A model generated the notes under the pieces. That model was not told the DNA's origin. It searched no databases and was given only the letters and a program-made list of their open reading frames with translations. A DNA stretch of 64,000 bases from a virus: the IMG/VR virus record IMGVR_UViG_3300035190_000147, positions 1 to 64,000 of that record; one strand, given 5' to 3'. Shown in pieces: positions 49,976 to 58,145 of the stretch; positions within the stretch are counted from its first letter, which is position 1, and each line of letters begins with the position of its first letter. The translations under genes were made by a program, and so were the position numbers.

Positions 49976-51484
49976 CTCATAACCCATAGCTTTGGCTATC
50001 TCGGGGTGTGTCTTAGAGAAATCTTGATTTCTAATTTGGTCTAATCTCTTCATTTGGTTAACAAATTCTTGCCCGTCAGACCCTAATGAAACATTAATTA
50101 TCTCAACTATATCATTGATGTGTGCCTGATGCTTGTGATTATGTATTGCTGTTAGTTTACCTAACACTAATTTTTTAGCATTAGGTGTTAACTTGCTGAT
50201 AGATTGATATTTGGGATCGCTTATATAATAGAAGTAGGTGCTGTCGACATTAATCGAATTAATCCAATCTAAAAACTCGGGAATATAATATACATTTTGT
50301 ATACTTACTACTGTAGAAATACCAATTTTAACTGTGGGCAAACTAATTAGTTGTTGTATATTATTAGCAACATTATCCCACTTTGCCCCATACCGCTCTA
50401 GTTCAAATTTTTCATTGATATTATCAACACTAACTGTTATTTCTAATCTTTCAAATTTATCAGCAAACGGTATAATACCAGATATATCAGTGCCATTGGT
50501 AGTAATGTACAAAATAGTTTGTTGACTTAATTTAGAAGTTACTAAAAAATTTAAGAATTCTATATTTTGTTTTAGTAGTAACGGCTCACCACCTAACAGT
50601 TCAAAATTTTTGATAGTAACGGAATGTTGCTTAAGTTGATCCCAAAATTTAGGATCCATTGCCCATTTACCGGATTCTATTAGAGTATGATATGGCGACC
50701 CTTTTCTATCACTGAGTGGTAATTGCTGTAATTCTTCAGACGCAATAGAAGAACTAAATTCTCCGCTACAAATTCTACATCTTAGATTACATATATTTCC
50801 GGTACCCCCACCAAAATATAATAGCTGACCTTCATTTTCCCAATCTATTAAATCATACACATTTTTTAACTTATACTCTGATAGTGTTCGTCTACTTTCT
50901 AAGCCTGAATCTTCTCTGTTCCAACAAGTGTCACACGCTGTTGGCTTTTGCCCATCTCTAAATTGTTGTCTTAAGTTTGCCATCCAATCACTGCCTAGTA
51001 GTTCAGTTACCGAATGATCTTTGATATTGAGAAATTCCCCAGAGTCAGTTATTTTACTGCTAATATCGCAGCATGGTCCTGCTGTACCATCGGGAAAAAT
51101 ATGTATGCCCACCCAAGCATGGGCACAAAATTGGTTATTTAAATTGAACAACGGTTTTTTATAAGGAATAACAGTTTCAGCATGCTCTACTAAAATAACA
51201 TTTAATTTATTATTTAGATATTCAACAGTGGTTTGCTGATTTGAAACAATTATAATAAAAAAATCTGGGATATCGATGCGTAGCAATGTTTGATACAGGT
51301 GCTCTAAAAGAGCTGTATCTGTTTTTGAGAACGTATAAAATACTAGTCTTTCTGCAGGCAAAAAAATATCTTTTTTGATTGGCTTTAAAAACCGATATAA
51401 AAAAGAGCTAGGTTGCGAGTACAGCTGGTCTAAGTCGTACTCGCATAATACTGTATATTGATTTAAAAAATCAAATTTATTCAT
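49973..51484 (-). CDS. Radical SAM protein with N-terminal twitch-type cysteine domain
   Basis: A 503-residue protein from the ATG at 51484, whose ATGAATAA overlaps the gp55 stop. The cluster motif CNLRCRIC (C232, C236, C239) is followed by LLGGEPLLLKQN and YITTNGTDIS. Ahead of it, residues 115-190 carry HIFPDGTAGPCCDIS and CDTCWNREDSG, a twitch/SPASM-like cysteine set placed before the core rather than after it. Such proteins are known in T4-like phages of aquatic bacteria; the substrate is unknown. It follows gp55 and precedes gp47, in one operon. Confidence 0.85.
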   Translation of the reverse strand: MNKFDFLNQYTVLCEYDLDQLYSQPSSFLYRFLKPIKKDIFLPAERLVFYTFSKTDTALLEHLYQTLLRIDIPDFFIIIVSNQQTTVEYLNNKLNVILVEHAETVIPYKKPLFNLNNQFCAHAWVGIHIFPDGTAGPCCDISSKITDSGEFLNIKDHSVTELLGSDWMANLRQQFRDGQKPTACDTCWNREDSGLESRRTLSEYKLKNVYDLIDWENEGQLLYFGGGTGNICNLRCRICSGEFSSSIASEELQQLPLSDRKGSPYHTLIESGKWAMDPKFWDQLKQHSVTIKNFELLGGEPLLLKQNIEFLNFLVTSKLSQQTILYITTNGTDISGIIPFADKFERLEITVSVDNINEKFELERYGAKWDNVANNIQQLISLPTVKIGISTVVSIQNVYYIPEFLDWINSINVDSTYFYYISDPKYQSISKLTPNAKKLVLGKLTAIHNHKHQAHINDIVEIINVSLGSDGQEFVNQMKRLDQIRNQDFSKTHPEIAKAMGYE

Positions 51485-52358
51485 CAGCACCCCAACCACC
51501 GCCACCCCAATCACCCTGACGAGTGTATGACGGTGTGTAGTTGTTCATTTCTAAAATATCATCACGGATATTTTGATTACGCTTTTCAATGTTTAGGACA
51601 CGTGTAAAGCTATTGGTAATTGCCGCTGTGTAATAGGCAAATGGATTTTGACTTTTAGCTTCGTCAAACTGTAGGCCAATTTGACTTAACTGTAACAATG
51701 CCTGACTGCGCATTTCATCATTGTAGGTATAGCCACGCCAGTTTGATCTAGTAGCATAGCGTTCACATAGTTTAACAAACATGTGTGCTAGCTTAGGAGT
51801 CATTTGTCCGTGATCTTTGCTGAACTCGCCCGGATTAAGTCCGTTAGTCCAATGACTTTTACCGACTACAACTGGTTCAAACTCCTCAGTGACTCGGTAG
51901 TGCAGGAATGGAGGGAAATTCACCTTAACATACTTAGCGGGTGCTTTGACTGCGACAGCCAGCTCGTCGTATTCGGTTTCGAACACGTCGTCATCTTCTA
52001 ATTCTTCCGCTAGTTTAGCATCAGCTTTGCGTTGCTTTGCTTCGTCAATCGGAATATGCTCCCAGGTCATAACACGAAACACCACATCAGTAACAGGAAT
52101 ATTTTCTACAGGAATCGCAAACTCGTCTAGCTTGCGTTTGTTGCCTGCTAGCAACTCAGCTTCCTGAGCCTCTTTGGCTAGGCGCTCAGCACGCAATTTA
52201 CGAGCTTCTGCGACATTTTTCTTAGTAATTGACGAAACATTAGTAACGATAGTGTCGTAACTGGTAACACTTGGATCTATAAAACTACAGTAATTTAATT
52301 TGCTTTTGTGTATTTCTTTTAGTATATCTTTATTGTTTAGATAATTGTGTTTTTTCAC
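51477..52358 (-). CDS. gp55: Late-transcription sigma factor gp55
   Basis: A 293-residue protein; T4 gp55 has 185. The core matches: NYLNNKDILKEIHKSKLNY near the start and HMFVKLCERYATRSNWRGYT, LLQLSQIGLQFDEAKSQNP, YYTAAITNSFTRVLN in the second half. About 120 residues of charged sequence lie between them. It directs host RNA polymerase to the TAAATA late promoters seen throughout. The GTG at 52358 with AAGGA 8 bases upstream is chosen; the frame is open further but would cover divergent promoters. T4's C-terminal clamp-binding SLDFLYE is not seen; the end is DWGGGGWGADE. Confidence 0.85.
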   Translation of the reverse strand: MKKHNYLNNKDILKEIHKSKLNYCSFIDPSVTSYDTIVTNVSSITKKNVAEARKLRAERLAKEAQEAELLAGNKRKLDEFAIPVENIPVTDVVFRVMTWEHIPIDEAKQRKADAKLAEELEDDDVFETEYDELAVAVKAPAKYVKVNFPPFLHYRVTEEFEPVVVGKSHWTNGLNPGEFSKDHGQMTPKLAHMFVKLCERYATRSNWRGYTYNDEMRSQALLQLSQIGLQFDEAKSQNPFAYYTAAITNSFTRVLNIEKRNQNIRDDILEMNNYTPSYTRQGDWGGGGWGADE

Positions 52359-52383
52359 CCTTGGATTCCTTTTAACTACTACT

Positions 52384-52413
52384 ATTATATAGTCTATAAA
52401 TATACTATAGCAA
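52384..52413 (-). promoter_or_regulatory. Host sigma70-type promoter before gp55
   Basis: Minus strand TTGCTA (52413-52408), 18 bp spacer, TATAAT (52389-52384, perfect). It overlaps the divergent late promoter at 52395, so early gp55 transcription and late baseplate transcription share one site. Confidence 0.65.
52395..52402 (+). promoter_or_regulatory. Late-type promoter (exact TATAAATA) of the baseplate block
   Basis: Perfect T4 late octamer inside a 6 bp inverted repeat (TATAGT / ACTATA), 30 bases before the gp48-like ATG, with AAAGGAA before the start. Confidence 0.75.
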
Positions 52414-52431
52414 GAGAAAAAGGAAAAAAAC

Positions 52432-53253
52432 ATGGCAGTCATTCCAGCAATATCGAACATACTAAATCCAAATGGTCCGGGATATAACTCGTCTGACATA
52501 CGTAGATATTTTTCTGGATTGGGTCTTGGTGGCGGGGCGACTAATCTAAACAGAAATGCTGTAAGATTTATGTCAGACTCAACATCACCAACAGCACCCG
52601 AAGACGATTGGCGTGTTCGTATCAGCTTGTCGGACTCGAGCACATTATTTTATAAAAATACTATGGCACATGTTATGCAGCCGCTAGTTGAAACTAACGG
52701 TGTTATTTTTCCGTACACTCCAAGTATTAGTGTAACACACTCAGCAACATATAATAGCCAAACACTAACGCACAGCAACTATGCTATGCAGTTTTATCAA
52801 AGCAGTGAAGTTAATGACATACAAATTACTGGCGACTTTACAGTCCAAGACGCAACAGAAGGTCAGTATTTACTTGGTGCTATATATTTCTTTAGAGCAT
52901 GTACTAAGATGTTTTTTGGAGTAGACGGCCAATCAGGACAAGCATCAGGAAACCCGCCGCCGATGGTATACTTAGATGGTTACGGTGAACATTATTTCCC
53001 TCATGTACCTTGCGTGTTAACAGCATTTTCACATAACTTACCTAGTGATACTGACTATGTTGATGTATCTGTATCATCTACAGTAGATGGAAATGATTAT
53101 GAAACTACCAGCACAAAAACAAGATTACCAACATCTAGTAGTATAAGTATTACGCTACGTCCAGTCTACAGCCGCAAAACACTACATGATAAATTTAATC
53201 TCGATGATTTTGCTGCAGGTAAGCTGCTTAAAGGGAATGGGAGTTTCTTATAA
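52432..53253 (+). CDS. gp48: Baseplate tail-tube initiator-type protein (gp48/gp54-like)
   Basis: A 273-residue protein that should sit at the baseplate-tube junction. The middle has DDWRVRISLSDSS, VIFPYTPSISVTHSATYNSQ and LTHSNYAMQFYQSSEVNDIQ, then AIYFFRACTKMFFG and PPPMVYLDGYGEHYFPHVPC. These phrases match the gene placed before gp53 in T4-like aquatic phages and annotated as gp48-like. It begins the plus-strand baseplate operon, overlapping gp53 as TAATG. T4 gp48 has 364 residues, so this version is shorter; gp54 is the alternative name. Confidence 0.7.
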   Translation: MAVIPAISNILNPNGPGYNSSDIRRYFSGLGLGGGATNLNRNAVRFMSDSTSPTAPEDDWRVRISLSDSSTLFYKNTMAHVMQPLVETNGVIFPYTPSISVTHSATYNSQTLTHSNYAMQFYQSSEVNDIQITGDFTVQDATEGQYLLGAIYFFRACTKMFFGVDGQSGQASGNPPPMVYLDGYGEHYFPHVPCVLTAFSHNLPSDTDYVDVSVSSTVDGNDYETTSTKTRLPTSSSISITLRPVYSRKTLHDKFNLDDFAAGKLLKGNGSFL

Positions 53254-53561
53254 TGGCATCAAAAATTTCATATAGTAAAAGTAGTCCGTATTATACTACG
53301 AAAACATTTGGTTCATTCTTAGATGTAATGGTAGATCGAGTTATTCCTAAGAATGATAGCGACACACATTACGAAATTGATGCTGTATACGAGCATCGCC
53401 CAGATCTATTAGCACATGACATATACGGTAGTGCTAGCCTATGGTGGGTATTTGCAGCTCGCAATCCTGATGAGCTACAAGATCCTATCTTTGATTTTGT
53501 GCCAGGCAATATAATTTATGTGCCTAAAAAAGCAACTATTGTATCAACATTAGGATTATAA
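53253..53561 (+). CDS. gp53: Baseplate wedge protein gp53 (short)
   Basis: A 102-residue protein; T4 gp53 has 196. DAVYEHRPDLLAHDIYGSAS and LWWVFAARNPDELQDPIFD match the gp53 pattern (T4: YGNPQLYWVLL), and the end NIIYVPKKATIV is a LysM-like tail. gp53 clips the wedges together around the hub. The gene overlaps gp48-like by one base and is followed three bases later by the hub gene. Confidence 0.8.
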   Translation: MASKISYSKSSPYYTTKTFGSFLDVMVDRVIPKNDSDTHYEIDAVYEHRPDLLAHDIYGSASLWWVFAARNPDELQDPIFDFVPGNIIYVPKKATIVSTLGL

Positions 53562-53564
53562 TCG

Positions 53565-55535
53565 ATGGCAATAAATGCTGAAGAGGTCACTGCTCCTTAT
53601 AATCGCCCTAACCCCTTACACGAGTATCCGAGTTATACGTATAGTCTTAGTTTACACTTATTAAGTGTTGACGACTATAATGGTATAGTAGACGGCAACG
53701 AGTACACACCCACAAATGTTCTAATATCCAGTGCTGGCCGTTGGAACGAACAATCTGGCGCTAGTGCCTTTAATCGTAATACATATTTTGGAGAAGACTT
53801 TTATTTTCAAAGTTTAGATATTAAATCTTTTATAGGATTGGGTGAAGCAAATCGAAGTACTAATACTGTTGATATTAAATTTAATCTAATAGAACCGTAC
53901 GGTCTTACTTTGTTAAACCGATTGCTGGCCGCGTCAGATGATATAGGACAACCTTGGAATTACTTAGCTAACCCATACCTGTTACAGATTGACTTTTTTG
54001 GTTCCGACGATGATGGAAATTTAATAGCACCAATCCCTAACATTACTAAACGTATACCTATTAGAATATTACAGATTAATACAAAATTATCTAGTAGAGG
54101 GTCAGAATATCACGTAACAGCAATTCCATTTAATCATCAGGCGTTTGATGAAACATTAGTTAGTACTCCTGTGGCAATGGAGATTACTGCTGGTACTGTA
54201 GCAGGATTTTTCAAAGCATCAAGTGAAACTGTACAAATAACACAACCTCCGTCGGTCACCAGAGGTGACGGCACTATTATACCAAGTATATTAATATCAA
54301 ACTATAAAGAAGAGCTTTATAAAGCAAAGTCGTACGCAGATGCTTTAAATGCCTATATGATACAACTAGAAAGAACTAACAAAGTTAAATATGCCAATCG
54401 ATACGACTTTGCCTTTGATCAAACCATTGGAGAAAGTGTTATTTTTGCTGCAGCAGACGATAACAGCCCAAAAACTGTACCGATGGCAGATGTAGCGTCG
54501 GCTCCTATTCTGCGCCAAGGCGGCAAAACAAGTGTATTAAATTTTAATCAACGTATATTGCCTATCAGCTATGCTACTCCTATAGATAATGTTATAGCAA
54601 TGATTATAAGAAATAGTGAGTATGTGCGTAGCCAATTAGCTATACCCGACGGTGAAGTTAACCAAGCAACATATCAAGCCAAACTAGAAGCGAATAAAGA
54701 TAAACCTCTTAATTGGTTTAAAATTATCCCACAGATTAAGTTATTGAACTACGATGAATCTACAAATACCTTTGCTAAATTAATTACCTATAGCATACTA
54801 CCGTACGAAGTGAGTAATGTTCGCATGATAGAAGCACCTCAGGGCAAAGCAGATAGAAAGTATGCGGTAAAATATTATAATTATATCTACACTGGTGAAA
54901 ATGATGATATCATCGAATTAGATTTAGAATTTAATGCTGCATATTACACTGCTAAAACAGCTTATAAAACAACCGAAATGTCGTTATCGGGTGTAGACAG
55001 TTACTACGATACTGGATCGAGTTGTGAAGTAGTTGACCCTAATAATACTAGACAACGGACATTGACTCCAAAAACATTTCATTACAGATTGCCAGACCAA
55101 CGCCAGGTAGCTACGGGCGGAGCGAAATCCGCAGCAGATATTACTGCCGCTGATCTAGCTGCTAGCCTAGCTTCACAAAGTGTCGCTGACATGATTCGTG
55201 TTAGGATGAAAATCATAGGTGATCCTGAGTACATTAAACAAGATGATATTTTTTATAGCGTAGTTTCGGATAACGCGGGCTGGGTCGCTAGAGAATCTAG
55301 AGTAGTTACTGAAAACGGGTCGCTTATAACTGATACTAAAGAAGTACTAGTTGACTTGACCTTTAGAACTCCGGCAGACATGGATGACGAAACGGGCGAG
55401 ATTAAGTATGATGACAGATTTAACTCTGACGGATATACTGGATTATATCATGTAATAGCTGTTGATAGTACATTTGAAGCCGGCAAATTTATACAAACGT
55501 TGGATATGGTTAGATATCCAGATCAAGGTGATTAA
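53565..55535 (+). CDS. Baseplate hub-type protein (gp27 functional equivalent?)
   Basis: A 656-residue protein. The N-terminus YPSYTYSLSLHLLSVDDYNG and STNTVDIKFNLIEPYGLTLL, and the C-terminus YTGLYHVIAVDSTFEAGKFI with QTLDMVRYP, are phrases of phage hub proteins, which carry the gp5 spike. Placed between gp53 and gp5 it is the natural partner of the spike. T4 gp27 has only 391 residues; the extra length is in the centre (residues 200-450). Identification as gp27 is inferred from place and the QTLDMVR end, not from full similarity. Confidence 0.62.
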   Translation: MAINAEEVTAPYNRPNPLHEYPSYTYSLSLHLLSVDDYNGIVDGNEYTPTNVLISSAGRWNEQSGASAFNRNTYFGEDFYFQSLDIKSFIGLGEANRSTNTVDIKFNLIEPYGLTLLNRLLAASDDIGQPWNYLANPYLLQIDFFGSDDDGNLIAPIPNITKRIPIRILQINTKLSSRGSEYHVTAIPFNHQAFDETLVSTPVAMEITAGTVAGFFKASSETVQITQPPSVTRGDGTIIPSILISNYKEELYKAKSYADALNAYMIQLERTNKVKYANRYDFAFDQTIGESVIFAAADDNSPKTVPMADVASAPILRQGGKTSVLNFNQRILPISYATPIDNVIAMIIRNSEYVRSQLAIPDGEVNQATYQAKLEANKDKPLNWFKIIPQIKLLNYDESTNTFAKLITYSILPYEVSNVRMIEAPQGKADRKYAVKYYNYIYTGENDDIIELDLEFNAAYYTAKTAYKTTEMSLSGVDSYYDTGSSCEVVDPNNTRQRTLTPKTFHYRLPDQRQVATGGAKSAADITAADLAASLASQSVADMIRVRMKIIGDPEYIKQDDIFYSVVSDNAGWVARESRVVTENGSLITDTKEVLVDLTFRTPADMDDETGEIKYDDRFNSDGYTGLYHVIAVDSTFEAGKFIQTLDMVRYPDQGD

Positions 55536-55537
55536 TT

Positions 55538-57697
55538 ATGGCAATCGATCGTAGAATAGGGACAAAAGTAGGCAAATCATATCGCAGAGAAGATGCGAGT
55601 GGTGTGCGTGTAGATCCATTTCCCTATATTGGTATAGTTAAAAATAATTTAGACCCCACCTACTGTGGCCGTCTACAGGTATGGATTCCAGAATTGGGCG
55701 GCGATCCTGATGAACCACAAAACTGGCGAACAGTAAGTTATGCTAGTCCATTTATGGGCCAGACTAACATTAAAAAATCAGCTACTACTAAAAATCAATA
55801 TACCGAAGTTCCGCATACATACGGTATGTGGATGGTACCGCCCGACATTGGCGTAGAAGTTATTGTGTTGTTCATCGGTGGCGACCCTATTAAAGGCTAC
55901 TGGGTAGCCTGTGTTAACAGTAGCATCAGTCGCTATATGTTGCCGGCTATGGGCAGCACAACTGATACTGATACTGAACTTGCTAATGATGAAGTTAAAA
56001 AATCGTTAACTACAGGCACACAATATCCAGTGACTGAATTTAACACCAATGATCTAACCAAAGTAACTAATTCTGGTTTTGTTACAAATCCCAAACCTAT
56101 ACACGAACCCCAATTTAATATATTAGTCACACAAGGGTTAGATAGAGACAGTGCCCGCGGCACAATTTCTAGTAGTAGCCAACGCGAAACTCCTAGTATG
56201 GTATTCGGTATTAGCACACCAGGTCGTCCAAAATTTGGCGAAGATCCTGCGGAAGAACCTAAAAAATCAATAATTGCTCAAAAAGTAGCAGACGGCACCT
56301 TAACCGAAGATGACTACGCAATTACTACACGAGTCGGCGGCCACACATTCGTTATGGACGACGGTGATGCCAACACCGGCAAAGATCAATTAATACGGAT
56401 GCGTACAGCAAGTGGGCATCAGATTATGATGCACGATACTAAGAATACGTTTTATGTTAGTAACGCTGACGGTTTAGTCTGGATAGAATTGGGCTTTGGT
56501 GCTGATAAAGGTGGCCTGCTGAATATCTATGCCAAAAACGGAGTCAATATTCGCACAGAAGGCGCATTTAATCTACACAGCGACACTGACATTAATATAA
56601 ATGCTAAAAATAATATTAACTTTAGCGCAGGTAGTAACTATCAAGTAGAAAGCGCCACTACTAATTTCATTACAAAAAACGCATTTGCTGTACAGTCAGG
56701 CACTGACTCTACAATCAAATCGGGCGGCGCATTTAACGTAGACGCAGCAGGTACTATTTCTCTAAAAAGTAGTAGTAAGATGTCTTTGCGCGGTAGCACA
56801 ATAACACAGAACACAGATCCTGGTGCCAGTTTAAAAGATATTAAAAAACTTACAGTAAATCAGCTATCGGAAACTGAATTAAACACCGGCAATCGCTTAT
56901 GGGAAATTAAACCAAAAAAATTATCAACAATTGTTACAATAGCACCCACCCATGAGCCGTATGATCGCTCAGCAATACCAACAGCTTCGGCAACTAAACC
57001 CGGAGTACAACCTAGTGCCTATACAGGAACACAAGATAAAACTAAAAACAATCAAGGCACGGCAGTAACTAATCCAGGATCTACTAAAGATCTAAGCAAG
57101 CAACCAGTAGCCAAAGCTGCTATTGGAAATCTAACTGCTGATCAAACAACGGCCTATTATGCTCAGATGGGCAAGAGTGAAAGCGGTGGATTTGACCCTA
57201 AGAAATTTCCAGATCAATATCACGTGGTTAATGACTACGGTTACGTAGGCAAATACCAAATGGGTTATGAAGCATTGATTGATGGCAAGTTAGTTAAGAG
57301 CTCGTGTAAGTCTAATGCCCAATTAAATAATCCAAATAACTGGATAGGCGGCGAGGGCAAACCTGCTAGCCTACAAGAATTCCTTGACAATGAAGCAGCT
57401 CAAGAACAGCAGATGGCAAACTACACTAGTAGCAATTATAGTGCTATGTTAAAAACTGGCACAATTACTAAAGACATGCCACCGGATCAAGTTGGCGGAG
57501 TGTTAGCTGTGGGTCATTTATTGGGTGCCGGTGGACCTCCTAGCAAAAAATATCCGGAAGGTTCTGGTGCTTGGTTATGGCGTCGAGGTGGTGGCGGCGC
57601 AGATGCTAATCAAACTACTGGTGATACGTACTTCCAAAATGGTAAGTATGCGGTGAGTGTGTTGGGCCCAAAAGTAGCCTCAGCAAACACACAGTAA
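55538..57697 (+). CDS. gp5: Baseplate spike gp5 with C-terminal lysozyme-like domain
   Basis: A 719-residue spike. Residues 25-150 form the OB-fold (PFPYIGIVKNNLDPTYCGRL, then VQVWIPELGG-type). From about 265 to 420 a beta-helix follows (HTFVMDDGDA, HQIMMHDTKNTFYVSNADG, repeated short strands such as NINAKNNINFSAGSN). Residues 540-715 are a glycoside-hydrolase-like domain: KSESGGFDPKKF with a catalytic Glu near 547, then YGYVGKYQMGYEALID. In T4 the lysozyme domain is between OB-fold and beta-helix; here it is last. The enzyme part should open peptidoglycan during infection. Confidence 0.85.
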   Translation: MAIDRRIGTKVGKSYRREDASGVRVDPFPYIGIVKNNLDPTYCGRLQVWIPELGGDPDEPQNWRTVSYASPFMGQTNIKKSATTKNQYTEVPHTYGMWMVPPDIGVEVIVLFIGGDPIKGYWVACVNSSISRYMLPAMGSTTDTDTELANDEVKKSLTTGTQYPVTEFNTNDLTKVTNSGFVTNPKPIHEPQFNILVTQGLDRDSARGTISSSSQRETPSMVFGISTPGRPKFGEDPAEEPKKSIIAQKVADGTLTEDDYAITTRVGGHTFVMDDGDANTGKDQLIRMRTASGHQIMMHDTKNTFYVSNADGLVWIELGFGADKGGLLNIYAKNGVNIRTEGAFNLHSDTDININAKNNINFSAGSNYQVESATTNFITKNAFAVQSGTDSTIKSGGAFNVDAAGTISLKSSSKMSLRGSTITQNTDPGASLKDIKKLTVNQLSETELNTGNRLWEIKPKKLSTIVTIAPTHEPYDRSAIPTASATKPGVQPSAYTGTQDKTKNNQGTAVTNPGSTKDLSKQPVAKAAIGNLTADQTTAYYAQMGKSESGGFDPKKFPDQYHVVNDYGYVGKYQMGYEALIDGKLVKSSCKSNAQLNNPNNWIGGEGKPASLQEFLDNEAAQEQQMANYTSSNYSAMLKTGTITKDMPPDQVGGVLAVGHLLGAGGPPSKKYPEGSGAWLWRRGGGGADANQTTGDTYFQNGKYAVSVLGPKVASANTQ

Positions 57698-57703
57698 ACG
57701 CAG

Positions 57704-57711
57704 GATAAATA
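57704..57711 (+). promoter_or_regulatory. Late-type octamer before gp25
   Basis: GATAAATA overlaps the AGGA ribosome binding site in the 19-base gap after gp5, so a start here would lack that site; perhaps not used. Confidence 0.35.
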
Positions 57712-57716
57712 TTCAT

Positions 57717-58097
57717 ATGGCAAACATATATCGCGGATTTAGTACTGTAGGTAGAACTAACAAGTTCCGCATTACAGACATGGAGTTGATTAAACAAGAT
57801 CTACTAAACCACTTCAACATCCGCAAAGGTGAGAAGTTGATGAATCCGGAGTTTGGCACTATTATCTGGAATACTCTATTCGATCCGTTAACTGAAGAGC
57901 TCAAAAGCGTTATTATCAATGATGTTAACAGCGTGATTAAGTATGACCCGCGTGTGGCTATAGAAAATGTAATCATTACCCAGTACGAACAAGGCCTTCA
58001 ACTTGAGATTGAACTAAAATCAGTACAGACGAATCAACTAGTCACTATGCTATTACAGTTCGATAAGACACTTCAAACAACCTCAGTCCTACAATAA
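57717..58097 (+). CDS. gp25: Baseplate wedge protein gp25
   Basis: A 126-residue protein; T4 gp25 has 132. Typical features: NIYRGFSTVGRTNKFRITDM, DLLNHFNIRKGEKLMNPEFG, TIIWNTLFDPLTEELKSVII and DPRVAIENVIITQYEQG (the conserved acidic-Pro-Arg core). It nucleates sheath assembly on the baseplate. Shape and order after gp5 and before gp6 match the conserved contractile-tail cassette. Confidence 0.94.
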   Translation: MANIYRGFSTVGRTNKFRITDMELIKQDLLNHFNIRKGEKLMNPEFGTIIWNTLFDPLTEELKSVIINDVNSVIKYDPRVAIENVIITQYEQGLQLEIELKSVQTNQLVTMLLQFDKTLQTTSVLQ

Positions 58098-58118
58098 ACT
58101 ACGTACTTTTTTCCTAAA

Positions 58119-58126
58119 ATAAATAC
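58119..58126 (+). promoter_or_regulatory. Late-type promoter before gp6
   Basis: ATAAATAC lies in the loop of a weak hairpin (TTTCC 58110-58114 / GGAAA 58136-58140, extended by ACT/AGT) whose 3' arm holds the GGGAAA-type ribosome binding site of gp6. Confidence 0.5.
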
Positions 58127-58145
58127 ATTATAATGGGAAATTAGT

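Noticed and set aside
52359-52643. Longer 388-residue reading of gp55 from an upstream start
   Set aside because: The extra 95 codons run through the divergent promoter region and into the opposite gp48-like gene, and look hydrophobic and random; the GTG at 52358 has a good ribosome binding site and matches the gp55 N-terminus.
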